Shown in pieces: positions 44,001-55,250 of a DNA stretch of 64,000 nucleotides. Location: positions 91,754,530-91,818,529 of the forward strand of contig JAYGXS010000002.1 in assembly GCA_036362985.1 (NCBI GenBank). The letters are read 5' to 3'. Every line of letters starts with the position of its first letter. Positions within the stretch are counted from its first letter, which is position 1. The DNA comes from Ligula intestinalis (Eukaryota; Platyhelminthes; Cestoda; Diphyllobothriidea; Diphyllobothriidae). The notes beneath the pieces are model-generated. The model was given only the letters and a program-made list of their open reading frames with translations, did not search any database and had not been told where the DNA came from. The translations under genes were made by a program, and so were the position numbers.

Positions 44001-44400
44001 GTAGCCAGCAGCTCTCCTCCACCGCTGTGAACTGTGGATAGTCCAACGGGAAAAATGCAAATGGCTGCTTAATAAAGATGCAGCTTCCTCTGCCACGGCC
44101 ATTGTTTCCATCGTTCCGAACTCATGTATAGTCTGGAATAGAGAGTTCAGAGTCAGCTACACAGGCCGATGCCCATGTCTCAGTCACCGTTACAATGTCT
44201 GTGCGGTTGACGAAAACCAGAGTCTGGAGCAGAGGCATTTTATTCATCAGTGATCTGGCATTAAAAACGACCAATTTAAGAAGGCGTGTCTTAGGTTTCG
44301 GTGGTGGGACAGCTAGGCCATCACAGTTACCGGCTTCGACCAGAGAGATGTCCTTTTGACTTTAACTATTTGTCGCTCTCTTATTTTGAGATTTGTCTCG
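41020..44400 (-). mobile_element. LINE family C, copy 1 (endonuclease plus RT)
   Basis: From right to left: endonuclease start (VVFNARSLMNKMPLLQTL, DIVTVTETWAS, about 44.1-44.3 kb), YSLLVGCVYRPPNANVD-like block at 43.9-44.0 kb, linker with stops, and RT/C-terminal ORF 41470-42945. The 3' end is at about 41020 (ACTGGCAT.ATAAACATAT on the minus strand). 3,135 bp of it (to 44156) is nearly identical to copy 2 at 57.77-60.90 kb. Stops in the endonuclease-RT linker and one just before the RT make it defective. Confidence 0.9.
41470..42945 (-). CDS. LINE family C reverse transcriptase ORF, copy 1
   Basis: 491 codons, the longest frame in the window. RT motifs in order: ESHIMPIRKHGRSTSFDNFR (about 28-47), QHGFLEERSCDTCQLSF (81-97), DFDCTKAFDRVNHNL (motif A, about 115-129), SGVIQGSVLGPLLF (motif B, 169-182) and YADD (motif C, 201-204). 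A thumb and C-terminal region follow (PSLEYCSPLFSLLRTSERKK, FTRRVFITEHRNLAYQQRC). It copies element RNA at a nicked target. Upstream in the same frame a TGA (SQS*SPGPDG) cuts it from the conserved PGPDG segment, so it is part of a broken ORF2. Long plus-strand frames here are antisense shadows. Confidence 0.9.
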   Translation of the reverse strand: MNDIFPSILCKVFTPALDSEPFSSFWKESHIMPIRKHGRSTSFDNFRPINALPAGSKILETLIKQKMMPHLTGNKLFNTAQHGFLEERSCDTCQLSFFDYVLQSRDSGFANFDVDFDCTKAFDRVNHNLLLLKLASFSIGSKPLSFICGCSHTTSKNFQCFIQPTHVRSGVIQGSVLGPLLFFLFFNDSLYCFHYGRPFMYADDLKVAYRYTPADRNIVLKLITKDPQAFAQWCCTWRLTFSWHKCSVMVVGDDHQPELSIDGHELNVPGVIKDLGISYSKSLNLPEHCALIVSKARRTTGFIPRNFKTIRVRTSLYNVYMRPSLEYCSPLFSLLRTSERKKIESVQHFFTRRVFITEHRNLAYQQRCELIKLDPLWLRSLQKGLFLLFKLWNGQKFNPLSTIKQLEHSRRASHRDVFLFLPLARTVKYRQLFSINAISIWNKLHKRIKTQQSYPMFKRAIISFLHSGQLSRILSADSVESLFHSDGVRGL

Positions 44401-44689
44401 CTATTTGTTCTCCGTTTCTCCAGCTCTATTATTAGCTGTCTCATCTTTCTTCGATTTTTCAACTCGTAATTCGGCTGAAAAAAACTTGCGAATGCAGACT
44501 CCGTAAGGATCATTTGCGCTCTGGCAAGAGTTTCGCCTGTGCTTCAGTTTCTAAAATAATTTTTAAAGGTCGTGGCCAAGAAATTGATTTTGGAGCTGTT
44601 GGAGCCTTCCCTATTCGTAATACCCTACGAATGCGGAAAGACTCGCCTGGAATAGCAAGGGTTTGGCGTAAACTCGCATTATACCCACG
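44401..44689. other. LINE family C 5' region, unassigned
   Basis: Lies between the endonuclease start and the repeated ORF1-like region. A 66-codon minus frame (44313-44513, Lys/Arg/Glu-rich) could be the ORF1-ORF2 linker. Confidence 0.35.
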
Positions 44690-45565
44690 TTATGGTCAAT
44701 TCGTTCTTGTGCAATTGACGACCCTGACTCTGGGGCCCCCTCAACAACTATTTGCTGCTTGCGACTAAAAGGGGCATATGTTGCGAGCTAACGTGTTTCG
44801 GCCGAGGGAGCACTTGTACCCGGTACACTCGGTTCTGATATACTGGCTAGTGGGTAAGCTGAGTGTAAACCCGTGAACCTTTTGGCTTTCTTAGGCTTAT
44901 GCCTCTTTTGAGGTATGATCTTGTCAACCTCTGGTTCATCGCTTTCTTGTGCAGAGTCGAGCAACGATGTGGTGCTAGGATGCAAATCCCGATAATTGCT
45001 AGTGTCGCTTAAGCTGAGTGAAGATGGTGTAGCCCATGAGTTTGACACATGATCCGATATGCAGGTTTCAGGTGTGCCGTCAGACATGTCCAAATCCAAG
45101 TTCATATCAACGTCAACTCGTTCTTGTGTAATTGTTGACGCTATCTCTGGAGCCCTTTTTACAACTATATTCTGCTTGTGACTCACTGGTGCATCTGTTG
45201 CAAGCTCACGAGTTACAACCAAGCGGGCATCTGTATCCGGTACTTAAGGTTCGATGGGTCTTGATGTTCCGGTTTTTGGGTTAGCTGACTGCACACCCCT
45301 GGCCCGTTCAGACATTCGAGCCTTTCTAGCCCTATGCTTTTTTGGCTTAATGATATTTTCGACCTCTGTATCATCGCTTTCTAGTGCAGCATCGAGCAAC
45401 GATGTGATGGTAGGACGCAAATCCAGATCATTGCTAGTGCTGCCTAAGCTGAGTAACAATGGCGTAGAGTGCGGATTTATTTTAGTTTCTTTCCGATCGA
45501 GTGAGACGTTCGCTGGTTTACTTGGTTTGGCGGATCACATGCGAGCTTCAGGTTTACCGACCGAG
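44690..45565 (-). pseudogene. ORF1-like region made of two tandem units
   Basis: Two units of about 430 bp are similar to each other. Unit 1 (about 44.70-45.12 kb) encodes TSLLDSAQESDEPEVDKIIP then QKRHKPKKAKRF. Unit 2 (about 45.12-45.56 kb) encodes TSLLDAALESDDTEVENIIK then PKKHRARKAR. The open frames are 44788-45222 (144 codons) and 45244-45459 (71 codons). Ser/Thr/acidic stretches followed by a basic cluster would suit a nucleic-acid-binding ORF1 product. Its position just upstream of the family C endonuclease supports this, but no known ORF1 domain (RRM, zinc knuckle) is seen. Confidence 0.5.
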
Positions 45566-45838
45566 GCTATCTGAGCATATATACTTCTATTTACCCCCGG
45601 TTTTTGACCAACAAAAAGCTGTTTTAACCGCTGGATAAGAAATATGCGTTTTTAGATAGGCTCTCTCTTTTTCAGTTTATTTACCTCGTGGTAAGGTTCC
45701 TGCTTCATCTCCGAAAACTTCTGGCGGAGGAGGAAGTCCTCACAGTCTCACTTCGGTAAACGTAGTAGACATCTTGGCCATTTGGCGGGAGGTGAAGAAT
45801 TAATAACATTATCTAAGTGGCCATATCGGCAGTTACTT
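45566..45838. other. Unassigned stretch
   Basis: Short gap between family C 5' end and family A insertion. Nothing recognised. Confidence 0.4.
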
Positions 45839-45848
45839 TCCTGCCAAA

Positions 45849-46598
45849 TTGCTCAAGGAACTTGCTAGAGAGCTAGCTAAACCCCTTTCACTAGTGTGCC
45901 AGAAGTCGTTTGATACTGGAAAACTTTCTCCGGACTGGAGATTAGCGCATATTACACCGCTTTACAAAAGCGGTGGTCGTGCATCTGCGAATAAGTACAG
46001 ACCCGTGAGTCTGACCTTTATATGCTGTAAAGTAATGGAGAAGATAATCAAGAAGCAATTGATGATAGATTGTGAAACTCACAATATATTGTCGAATGCG
46101 CAATTTGGATTCTGTAGGGGAAGATCATGTGTAGCAAACTTGCTTTATACGATGCAAAGCTGGACAAGGGCAATTGATGCAAAAGAAACTGTACATGCAG
46201 CCTACATTGATTTCCGGAAGGCCTTTGACAGTGTTCCACACCAACGTCTCCTGCAGACTTATTACGTGGATTGAGAATTTCCTATCTGGTCGTTCCCAAA
46301 CGTTGTGTGTAGGACGACAACAATCAAGGCCGACAGTCACCGAGAGTGGAGTACCTCAAGGTTCAGGACTCGGACCCACCCTCTTTCTCTTTTCGTAAAT
46401 GATTGCGTACAGGAATTGGACTGCGGGTGTGCCATGTTTGCAGATGATGTAAAAATATGGAGGGTTATCAGGTGTGCTGCCAATGACGATAACTTCCAGG
46501 AAAATCTTTGTAAATTAAACGATTGGTCGCATAGATGGCTGCTGTCCTTCAATGCTAAAAAATGCACTCTGCTGCGCCTGGGAAATTGAAATGCGGTG
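45849..46598 (+). pseudogene. LINE family A RT, fingers and palm
   Basis: Frame 45849-46274 has LLKELARELAKPLSLVCQKS, AHITPLYKSGGRASANKYRP, VSLTFICCKVMEKIIKKQ, AQFGFCRGRSCVANLLY, YIDFRKAFDSVPHQRLLQ (motif A). A small deletion shifts the frame, and SGVPQGSGLGPTLFLF (motif B) and CAMFADDVKIWRVIR (motif C) continue in frames 46174-46398 and 46305-46589. All catalytic motifs are still readable, so the decay is recent relative to other copies. Confidence 0.9.
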
Positions 46599-46619
46599 CC
46601 TTATGGGCGACCCTAACAT

Positions 46620-47252
46620 GTGAACGGAATCCTTCTGCAAGAAACAGAAATACATAAGGATCTCGGCATCTGGATGACAGAAAATCTCAAACCTTCTACA
46701 CAATGTTGTAAGGCGGCTAAAACTGCAACTTCAATGTTGTACGCCATCAAGCGGGCATTCACGGTTTTTGATGAAGACTGTTTCTCGACAATCTTCGGTT
46801 CCTTCATAAGGCCATATTTTGAATACGCGATTCAAGCCTGGAGACCATGGATGCAGCAGGATTATAACGTACTTGAGAGGGTGCAGCGGCGAGCAACAAA
46901 ATTAGTAAGAGGCCAAGGTTCACTACCATATGAGATCTGCCTAAGTAATTTTAATCTCTATCCTTTGAGTTATAGGCAGTTACCCGGAGATTTGATACAA
47001 ACCTTCCGTATCGTGCGTGGCTTTGACTGCGCTCTACCGTGTGACGACTTCTTCCAACTCGCCACAACAACTAATCTCCGGGGCATCCCTTCAAACTGCA
47101 TGTGCCCCAAGGACGATTGGATGTACGGAAGAATTTGTTCTCTAATCGTGTCGAGAACCCGTGGAATAACCTTCCCGAGGCGATTGTTGTGTCCCAATCT
47201 ATGGAGATATTCAAACACCGACTTGATATACACATGCTACAACATAACCTGA
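46620..47252 (+). pseudogene. LINE family A RT, thumb and C-terminus
   Basis: 210 codons after a one-codon gap (stop and frame change near 46590). Contains GILLQETEIHKDLGIWMTEN, LERVQRRATKLVRGQGSLPY, TTNLRGIPSN. A frameshift near 47090 garbles the last 50 residues, where other copies read NRVV.AWN.LP..VV. Confidence 0.85.
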
Positions 47253-47444
47253 ACTATGTGACAAATTAACCTTGAAACACCACTGCACCATGTGGCTGTG
47301 TATATTTTCCTGACTGAAAACTTGTTAAAATTGCTTATGATTCTTGAGATTGTGATGTGAAAAATAGGGAGTTCAAAGGCGCAAGCCTATTTTTCCCTTT
47401 AATATACTGACTGACTGACTGACTGATATGGTTGTCAAGGGCCC

Positions 47445-47535
47445 GTGTCGAAGTGGCCGGGCTGCCTGAGATGCTAACACCGCTAATAACCAGATTTGGC
47501 GACCCGGGTTCGAGATCTGGCGGTGGCGAAACGTT
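47445..47535 (+). repeat. tRNA-like (SINE head) segment
   Basis: GTGTCGAAGTGGCCGGG (A-box-like, as in Leu/Ser tRNAs) and ACCCGGGTTCGAGATCTGG (B box) are spaced about 65 nt apart. The acceptor stem is not closed, so it is a pseudogene or SINE head. Confidence 0.4.
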
Positions 47536-48060
47536 TCGTGCTAACGGACTTGTAGCATCTAAACTCTCCATGCTAAGTAAGATTTTTTGTGTTACGACCT
47601 GCATCTGATACTGCCAATTAAGTCGGGAGCGAAACCCAAGAGCCCGTAGGAGTACGGCGGAGAGAAGATCGATTGGCCAAATAGTGCAAGTTTTCTGAGA
47701 CAAGCAGTATATAGCAAGTCAGAGTAAAATATTGAGTTCCTGACAGATAAAAGGAAATGTGTTTGGTTATAAAATTGCCTTAGGAATAACGTGAGAGTCA
47801 TTTTTATCCTAAATATTATGACAATATTAGGATAAGTGTATATAACCACACAGTGATATAACGACTCAGCCTCGGCGTGAAATTCGGAGATGTGCAGATT
47901 TTTGTGGCGCAGAGAAGTTTTTATCACAAGATTGACGCGTCCAAGGAGCAATTTCCAAACTTTGGAAATAATCAAAAGCATAGGAATTTTTCAGCGCGAC
48001 CGGATTGAGATTTCCACGTAGAAAATTCCAAACTTTGGAAATATATAGTCAATTCTTGAA
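47536..48060. other. Unassigned stretch
   Basis: A 129-codon minus-strand frame (47592-47981) has no recognised family. CCAAACTTTGGAAAT occurs twice (about 47955 and 48028). Confidence 0.4.
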
Positions 48061-48069
48061 TAATTTCCG

Positions 48070-49322
48070 AGAAGCGTGTCTTTTATACTGAGATCGACAC
48101 TAAAAACATGTAAGCTCGAAAGACTTAAAATTTGCAAGCAATTTCAAACTTCGCCCAACAGCTTACTCAAGCCTAACCGACTGTTAAGAACATGGACTTC
48201 GAATTTATTGATATTTTCAGTGGTATTTTCCAAAACGGAAAACAAATTCGTCGCCGTTTTGTGCAAGCTTTCTTGGGATCATTAAGTTTGCGCAATCGCA
48301 CCGAAGCCGAGAGGGCAGCAGGCCTTTCTGTTGACAGTATAAAACCACTTTGTTTGATTTAAGAGTTTTCACTAGCTCTTCTTATAACGTCGGTTGAAAT
48401 AGCCTGGGGGATCGTGCACTGCGAGTGTCGGGGCTGCAAACCACAAAGCGCATTTTTACCAAGCCAACAGTTTTTGCACTGTTAAGTTGCTGTTAATATC
48501 TGAGTAAGCACAGCTTTAGACACGTTGTAAGCTACATAAATTACTTTTTCACCTTTTTCGCCTTAATAATAGTGCAAATCTCCCCAGGTTTTCTGCCATT
48601 ATCCCCGTCAACCGTCACCACAGCCTAAGAAACTCGGCACTTGTTATACCCCTCCTGCATCTTCCTCACCTAAACCCTCTTTCTTTTTGCTTCCAGATAT
48701 AGCTTTCGTTGGAATAAATTGCCAATAACTTGTCTGCTTTCAAACGAAGACTGCACATTTTTCTTAACACTGATTTTATTAGCCTGTTATTCTCCTCATC
48801 TTTTCCGAGCAGCTTTCTCCATGAATCCAAGAAAGGACCATCGGGAATTTAGGAGATCCTCTTGAAACTATTCACTCTGCCTCGTGTCCCCCGAGAACCT
48901 AGATGTTTCCATTAACAACCGCTCAATTAAACGAAGCCACGTAGAAGTTTTCAGTCTAAACTGCTGCCGTTTCGTTGACTATTAACCATCATTAGATTCC
49001 CACACCTATTTCTACTTTATGACTATGTCTTATCTTCATAAATATTTTTTGTACACTTTTTTTGATAATGAAAGCCCGTTGAACTCCGCCTCCATTTTAA
49101 CCGTAGGAATTTTTTGAACTGTCATAAATTTAAAGTTTTTAAGTTGACAATTAACTGCGAAACTCTGCTAAACGTTGCCCTAAATGGACAATTTCTGCTG
49201 ACATTATTACGACTTTCTAGATCTATTTGCACTCACTGTCAAATTCATTGCTGAATTTTTATTTTTTCGAAGCTAATTTTGTATGGATAGTGCCGTACTT
49301 GCGCTAACAAATATAAATTTCA
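48070..49322 (+). mobile_element. LINE family D remnant, plus copy
   Basis: About 1.2 kb, nearly identical to the reverse complement of 62.81-64.0 kb. Segments such as RNSALVIPLLHLPHLNSLSF and FRWNKLPITCLLSNEDCTFF resemble the C-terminal end of LINE ORFs (compare YAFIWNNLPLDIRMSSTLSI in family B), but frames are broken throughout. Identity as a separate LINE family is an inference. Confidence 0.5.
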
Positions 49323-49429
49323 AATTCCAAATACTACGCGCACATGAAATGCTACCCGTTCGCAATGCTGCCTACCTCTGATTGGTTGCTACTCACCCAG
49401 GATCAGCTTTCCAGTTCCTTGGATCTTGC

Positions 49430-49555
49430 CCAGTACCGTGCACTAAACGTTCCCTCTGCCTATGTGGTTGTTTGACAGAGAGCAGCATTTATCAACATCA
49501 TATTTATTTTTCCACAGCACTAAGTTTGCAATGACGAGGCCCTCCGGGCCATAAA
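49430..49555 (+). repeat. LINE tail with GGCCC hairpin, copy 1
   Basis: CAGTACCGTGCACTAAACGT, then CAGCACTAAGTTTGCAATGA and GAGGCCCTCCGGGCC followed by AT-rich sequence. The block is repeated at 53.03-53.18 kb and in part at 51.36-51.47 kb. Confidence 0.7.
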
Positions 49556-50454
49556 TATAAAATTAATTTTTTTATTACGATGACTTGACATATTATAAGA
49601 GTGTAAATGGTTAAAATAAGATTCTTTATTGAAAACTCTACAAAGCGAAACTTATGAAAATATCGAACGATAGATTGGATGTCAAAAGAATCTGGAGTCG
49701 GGAGTGAAAATGAATACAAAAATAATATATGATCGACGATAACGTTACGAAATACAAAAAAATGTTGATCTGGAAAATAATAGACGAATTAATAGGTAGA
49801 CACGAGACAGGATACTAAAGCAACAATAGAAAAAAGGCTGAAATAGAAGAAAAGTAAGAATCGAGGAGGACTTATCGCAGAAGGTGCAGCGTTCTAGTCC
49901 ACGTGCCGAGTTCTGAAGTTTCTAAACTGAGTGGGGGTCAGTCTCTTAAAAAACCGTCGTTTTGGTTTGGCCCGTGCAGGAAGCCAGACGGACGTTTATT
50001 TAGTACATTGTTAAGAGTCGAAGCACTTTTCAGAAATTTTGTTCAATCTAAACATTTTATTAAGTTGTCGAAATTAAGACAACGCTTAGTATGTGAAATA
50101 GCATGAAGGGGACGTAACCACCAGTAAGAGAGGAGACGGGAAGCAGAAGAATCGAAAAATGGATTTCCGGTTAACCCGTTGATTTTGTTCTGATTGCAGT
50201 TGCACCAGCACCGCCCCCAGGACACAGCCCCGGGGTAGACAAAGCGAGTAAAGCTACGCAGCATGGAATCCCCCCGCCAGTCATCCAACCAGCAGCCGCA
50301 CGCAGCTGCAATTTTACATGCTTATCGAACGACATAAAAAGTAAGATAATGGACCGGTTTGCATACGCTTTAAATTGGTTAATGAAATAGTAAAGAAGGA
50401 TAATAAAAGTTGGAGATGTTAACGTAATTCCTCCAGGATTATTACACACCCCTT
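49556..50454. other. Unassigned stretch
   Basis: No family recognised. Short frames only, the longest 92 codons (50171-50449, minus). Confidence 0.4.
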
Positions 50455-51470
50455 AAGCTCCACTTCGAACAATTCTCACTTCTTTGCCTCCAAATATGCC
50501 TTCCGCTGGAATAATATTCCCCTCGAAATTAGGCTGTCGTCGAACTTAGCAGTTTTAAATTCAAATTGCGTAAACACTTAACTTCGGAATAGATAAAGTC
50601 CTTGGTATCCATCTCCTTCCCAAACACACAACTTTTGGACTTTGAAAAGGGTCCCCCTGGTATCTGAGGCGGTTATGTTTACCTCAAATTTTTTCCATAC
50701 ATGTCTTTTTCTTCTTCCTTTGAGTGATATTTGCAACGATGTTTCGTCCACTTCTCTGTCCAGTCATCATTGCCATTTTCTCCATTCTCCGTTGTACAGC
50801 AGTTACGATAGGCTTCATGGTCTTTAGTCATGCTCGTGGTGGTTCTGCTATTTTCGCCAGCTCGTCGCTAAACTCCGCAGTCTACAAGGTCGCATCTCCG
50901 GCGTTTCGTTGATTATCAGGTGACCTCTGCCGTTCCCTCATCTTCCTGACTCTGTTGTCCGCGATGGCTTCCTCCGGTCTCATCTCCCTGATGGTTGATT
51001 ATGAAGCCAGTCGGGCGGTGTAACAATGGTGAATGACAGCCTCAGCTGTTATATGATTTCGCCAATTGCAAGAAACGTTTCCAACCCCTATACGTTCTCA
51101 TCAACAGTTTTGTCTCATTTGCACTACAATCAATCCTCTCAACCAACCCCTTTAATTTTGTAGAAGCAGTTTTTTTCTCCTAAGTTTTGTTTTTTTTAAG
51201 CGGGGGTTCGCTGAACCCCACCCCAGCCTAAATGGTAGGAGTTTTTTTTCACTGCGTTGTCCTTAGTTCACCATGCGTTGACTACTATTTTAAAACGACG
51301 ATATGTTGGCGAATATGAATTAATCTACCAACACTTCTAAACGCTCCCGCTATCTATGTGGTTGTTTCATGGAGAGCGGCATTTATCAACTTTGTATTTA
51401 TTTTTCCACAGCACTAAGTTTGCAATAATGAGGCCCATTTGGCCTAAAATATAAAATATATTTATTTATT
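50455..51470 (+). mobile_element. LINE family B, C-terminus, 3' UTR and tail
   Basis: CASKYAFRWNNIPLEIRLSS starts the piece, followed by the family 3' UTR (ATATTTGCAACGATGTTTCG) and the tail CAGCACTAAGTTTGCAATAA with GAGGCCCATTTGGCC at about 51.41-51.45 kb. 5'-truncated. Together with the minus copy at 53.2-55.0 kb it forms an inverted pair about 1.7 kb apart. Confidence 0.8.
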
Positions 51471-51529
51471 CATATCGGACGTGTCGGTCAGACTTATAAA
51501 AGTGTTGTTGGCCGTTCGGTCGCTTGGAG

Positions 51530-53000
51530 CTTGAGTCAGCCACTAGGGTCTCTTTTTTAGCTTCTTCCGAGTAGTCGGACAGTGGTTTGTGAATAGAGTA
51601 TGCAATACCTCACTGAACCATTCCAATGATTATATATTGCTTATTCCCAATTAATGTTGCTAATTTCGGCCTTTATTTGATCGAAGTCAACACGCCAAAT
51701 ATTCCTTCCAACTCAGGTGGGCTGTTCAGGTACCGAGAATATTGAATAGTTCCAATGAAGTACGACGTAATCACTCCAACCTAGAGGAAGTAGAGATTGC
51801 ACCTCGTCGATGCTGTCCAGCGATTTCGTGAGAACCACGTCAGGGCAGCTCGATTAATGTCCCTCACGCACCCTGGAGGGAAATAGAACGTGGTAAATGA
51901 GGGATAAACTAAGTGTCAGGGCTAGTAAATGCTCGTAGAACGCTTGCTCTGGACCACGTGCGTATGTTGAACTCCACTCGATTAGTGGAGCATTGAAGTC
52001 ACTCATAACCAAGACGTCAGGCTGAGTAGTTAATCTTGCGATCTCCTCCAGCAGACCAGCGTTAGCCTTGAGATCACATTCACGTGGTCGTTACACCGTC
52101 AAAACTTCCAGACTGGGTGATTCCGGTACATTCATAGTAAGCCAGATAGCCTCGGTACTGCAAGCAAACCATTCTGTTTTTTCTCCTTCCTCTTTCAAAC
52201 AAATTTAATCCGAGAAGTGCAACTTCCTGGTCATCCACGTGTTCAGGCAGCCAGGTTTCTGTTAAAGAAATAATATCGGGGGAAGATCGGATATCTGCAC
52301 TTTCAATTCATCTTCTTTGGGCAGTATACTCTGTGTGTTTATGTAGGTAAATTATAGTGACATTTTGGTGGTTTGTGTTACCGTCTACTATGAGCCTCCG
52401 AGTAAGGCACCAGTTGAGCCTTCACTCAAATTCGTTTTGTCCAACGAATACGAGGAGGATGCTGCATTATCTGGTCATTGTAGATCATTAAATTTTTATT
52501 GCAATCCTGCACTATCAGTCTCATTTCAAGAACTAACTGTGGGCGTTTTTCTCTCCATCGGCGTATAGCTTGGTTGAAAAAATCTCAATTGTCATCCTTG
52601 ATTCTAAAAAGTCGTGTAAGAATGAGATTGACTTAATCTTGACTTTCTTACACTACTTTTAGTGGTCGGGGGCGTATATGTTCTGATGTGTCATTTGGGC
52701 ACCTTAAAAGTCTTAAGTACTTTCGCACATTAACCACCTCAGTGGGCCGCAGGAGTTTGTTGAGGAGATCTTGGAAGAACTTATGGTCTGCCAACTCCCG
52801 ATCTGTGAACGTCTTGGCAACGGATAATATAAGTCCATGTTTAATCAGATTTTGCGATCTGTCGTGCGAACCTCTCGATTTTACCGTAGTATTGTCCTCT
52901 AGGGACGACAACATTTGCCTGCCATGGTATAAAGATGGCTTATATATGGTCTGTGTTTGTTGCTCTAAATTTCGGTAGAACACGCACCTACACATGCTGT
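51530..53000 (-). mobile_element. LINE family A, ORF1 end and endonuclease
   Basis: On the minus strand an ORF1-like C-terminus (52648-52995, with FTDRELADHKFFQDLL and SEHIRPRPLKVV) is followed by the ORF2 endonuclease. The latter shows IISLTETWLPEHVDDQEV (about 52.2 kb), QPDVLVMSDFNAPLIEWSS (about 51.98 kb, GDFNAP-type box) and PLGWSDYVVLHWNYSIFS with NIWRVDFDQIKAEISNINWE at 51.6-51.75 kb. It supplies the 5' half missing from the other family A copies. Frameshifts and stops are present. Confidence 0.75.
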
Positions 53001-53030
53001 CTTCAATGTCTGTTGCGTTGGTGATGGATC

Positions 53031-53180
53031 TTGCCCAGTACCGTGCACTAAACGTTCCCTCTGCCTATGTGGTTGTTTGACAGAGAGCAGCGTTTATCAA
53101 CTTTGTATTTATTTTTCTACAGCACTAAGTTTGCAATGATGAGGCCCTCCGGGCCTAAAATGTAAAATTTATTTATTTAT
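53031..53180 (+). repeat. LINE tail with GGCCC hairpin, copy 2
   Basis: Nearly identical to 49.43-49.56 kb: CAGTACCGTGCACTAAACGT, CACTAAGTTTGCAATGATG, AGGCCCTCCGGGCCT, ending in TTTATTTATTTATTTA. Confidence 0.75.
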
Positions 53181-53214
53181 TTACTGTTTGCATATCAATT
53201 CATACCCACCAACA

Positions 53215-55015
53215 TATCGCCATTTTATATATAAAAGTCAACACTCTGAAACGCATGGTGAACTAAGAAGGAAACAGTGAAGGAAAACTCCTACCAGTAA
53301 ACTGGGGACAGTGTTCAGTGGACCCCCACTTAAAAAGAAAACAAAACGCAGGCGAAAAGAAACTAATTCTAAAAAAATTCACGGGATTGGTTGAGAGAAT
53401 TGATTGTAGTGCAATGAGACTGGACTGTTGATGAGAACGTATGAGGGTTGGAAACGCTTCTTGCAATTGGAGAAATCATATAAAAGCAGAGGCTGTCGTT
53501 CACCATTGTTACACCGCCCGACTGGCTTCATGATCAACCATCAGGGAGGTAAGACCGGCGGAGGCCATCGCGGACAACAGGGTCAACATGAAAGTGAATG
53601 GCAGAGGTCACGTGATCATCACAGAAACGCCGGAGATGCGACCGTGTGGACTGCGGAGTCCAGCTACGAGCTGGCAAAAATAGCAAAACCGCCATGAGCA
53701 TGATTAGAGACCATGAAGCCCATCGTTAGGGTTATAAAACGGGGAATGGAGAACGGCAATGATGACTGGACTGAGAAGGAGACGAAATGTCGTTGCAAAT
53801 ATCACTCTTTAGAGGAAGAAAAAGACTTATATGGAAAAAAAATGTAATTTCAGTATAACCACCTCAAATACCAGCAGGACCTTCTTCAAAGTCCAAAAGT
53901 TGTGTGTTTAGAAGGGAGATGGCTAACAAGGACTTTATAACTTCAGAAGTTAAGTGGTTAGGTAATTTGACTTTAAAAACTGCTAAGTTAGACGACAGCC
54001 TAATTTCGAGGGGAATATTATTCCAGAGAAAGGCAGATTTGGAGGCAAAGAAGCGAGAATGAATCGAAATGGAGCTAAAGGGGGTGCAATTATTATGGAG
54101 GAATTACGAGTGGCATAAGGTCTATCTGCGGAAATAAAAATGTCGATTCGTGGGAGGTATGGGGTAGAGTTAACGCAAAAAAGGAAGCAGAAGCCCATTT
54201 AGAGTCTTCTGACCCAAAGAAATGTCGTGTTCGCTAACTGACATCTCTCCGTATAAGAAATAGTGGATCGAGGAAGAGCGAATATTTTGCGAGTAAACAG
54301 CCTCTGTACATTTTCAACCTAACCACGGTCAGAAGCATTCATTAGACCAAAGAGGGGACAACAGTATTCTAGGATGGGTAGAACATACATGCGATAAAGT
54401 TTTAAATTTATTTCCACCAGGAAGAAATTGTGTGATATAAAACCACATATCTGTGCAGCCTTCGCAGATATTCGATCCGCATGAGGCGACAATGCTAGTT
54501 TATATGTGTAGCTTAGACCTGAGTCTTTTATAGTGGATGGTTCTAAAAGTGGAGTACTTTGAAAGACTCGGGGCGAGGAAGCTTGGCGGGACCGAAACAC
54601 ATGAAACTACACTTGGATGGAGAGAATTTCATCTGCCAGGTAGCACTCCAACGTAAGAGTGTAAGCAGGTCCGCATTTATTTTATCAACGCATATATTAG
54701 CTGTGTCATTAGAAAATAAGTAAATGCATTTGAGTTCGTCTGCATAAATGAAATTGTGTGAAATTTTCAGAACAGTCGAAATTTCATTTATATATAGAAT
54801 GAAGAGTGAAGAACCCAATACAGTGCCTTGAAAAGCGTTACTGGTGATCAGCTGAGCAGTGGAGTAACTTTTACCTAATGAGACCTTCTGGCTGCGGTTA
54901 GACAAGTAGGAACCGATGAAGTCGAGGAGAGGGGAATGGATTCCAATGGCTTCCAATTTTACCAGAAGCCGTCTGTGCGGTACCTTGTCAAAGGCTTTGC
55001 TCAGGTTTCGACCCC
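53215..55015 (-). mobile_element. LINE family B, RT and 3' UTR, minus copy
   Basis: RT at 54543-54956 carries SPLLDFIGSYLSNRSQKVSL, AFQGTVLGSSLFILYINEIS (motif B) and FIYADELKCIYLFSN (motif C, with E replacing the second D of YADD). 54319-54600 carries ADRISAKAAQICGFISHNFF and LYRMYVLPILEYCCPLFGLM. The 3' UTR runs to about 53.2 kb. The reading frame breaks several times. Confidence 0.85.
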
Positions 55016-55019
55016 GTTG

Positions 55020-55250
55020 TCTCCGATGAGCTCTCGCGCCTCATCCTCATAATGGGATATGATTTTTGCCTACGATAAGGAGCGTTCCGAACCCTAATCC
55101 TTGCTATCCCATCTCGTGGCATCATATCTTATCATATCAATCTAACTACTTATGTGTATATTGTGCTTTTTTAAGGTTGAAATCCTTTGTGATTTTTAGA
55201 TATGAATAGGGAGCTCAGGGGCCAAAGCCTTATTCCCTTCATAAAGTGAT
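55020..55250 (+). repeat. LINE 3'-end fragment (GGGAG..AAGCCT tail)
   Basis: Ends with AATAGGGAGCTCAGGGGCCA, AAGCCTTATTCCC, the same hairpin-capable tail as the element ending at 47.4 kb. Only the noncoding end remains. Confidence 0.55.

Larger units (their letters stand above)
45839..47432 (+). mobile_element. LINE family A, RT to 3' end with (TGAC)n tail
   Basis: A near-complete RT in three frames, followed by a noncoding end with GGGAGTTCAAAGGCGCAAGC and CTATTTTTCCC (a hairpin-capable tail), then ACTGACTGACTGACTGA at about 47409-47427. The microsatellite end is typical of LINE 3' termini. 5'-truncated at the RT fingers. Confidence 0.9.

Noticed and set aside
47434..47535. tRNA-Leu/Ser gene
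   Set aside because: B box is good, but acceptor and anticodon arms do not close. Treated as SINE or pseudogene.
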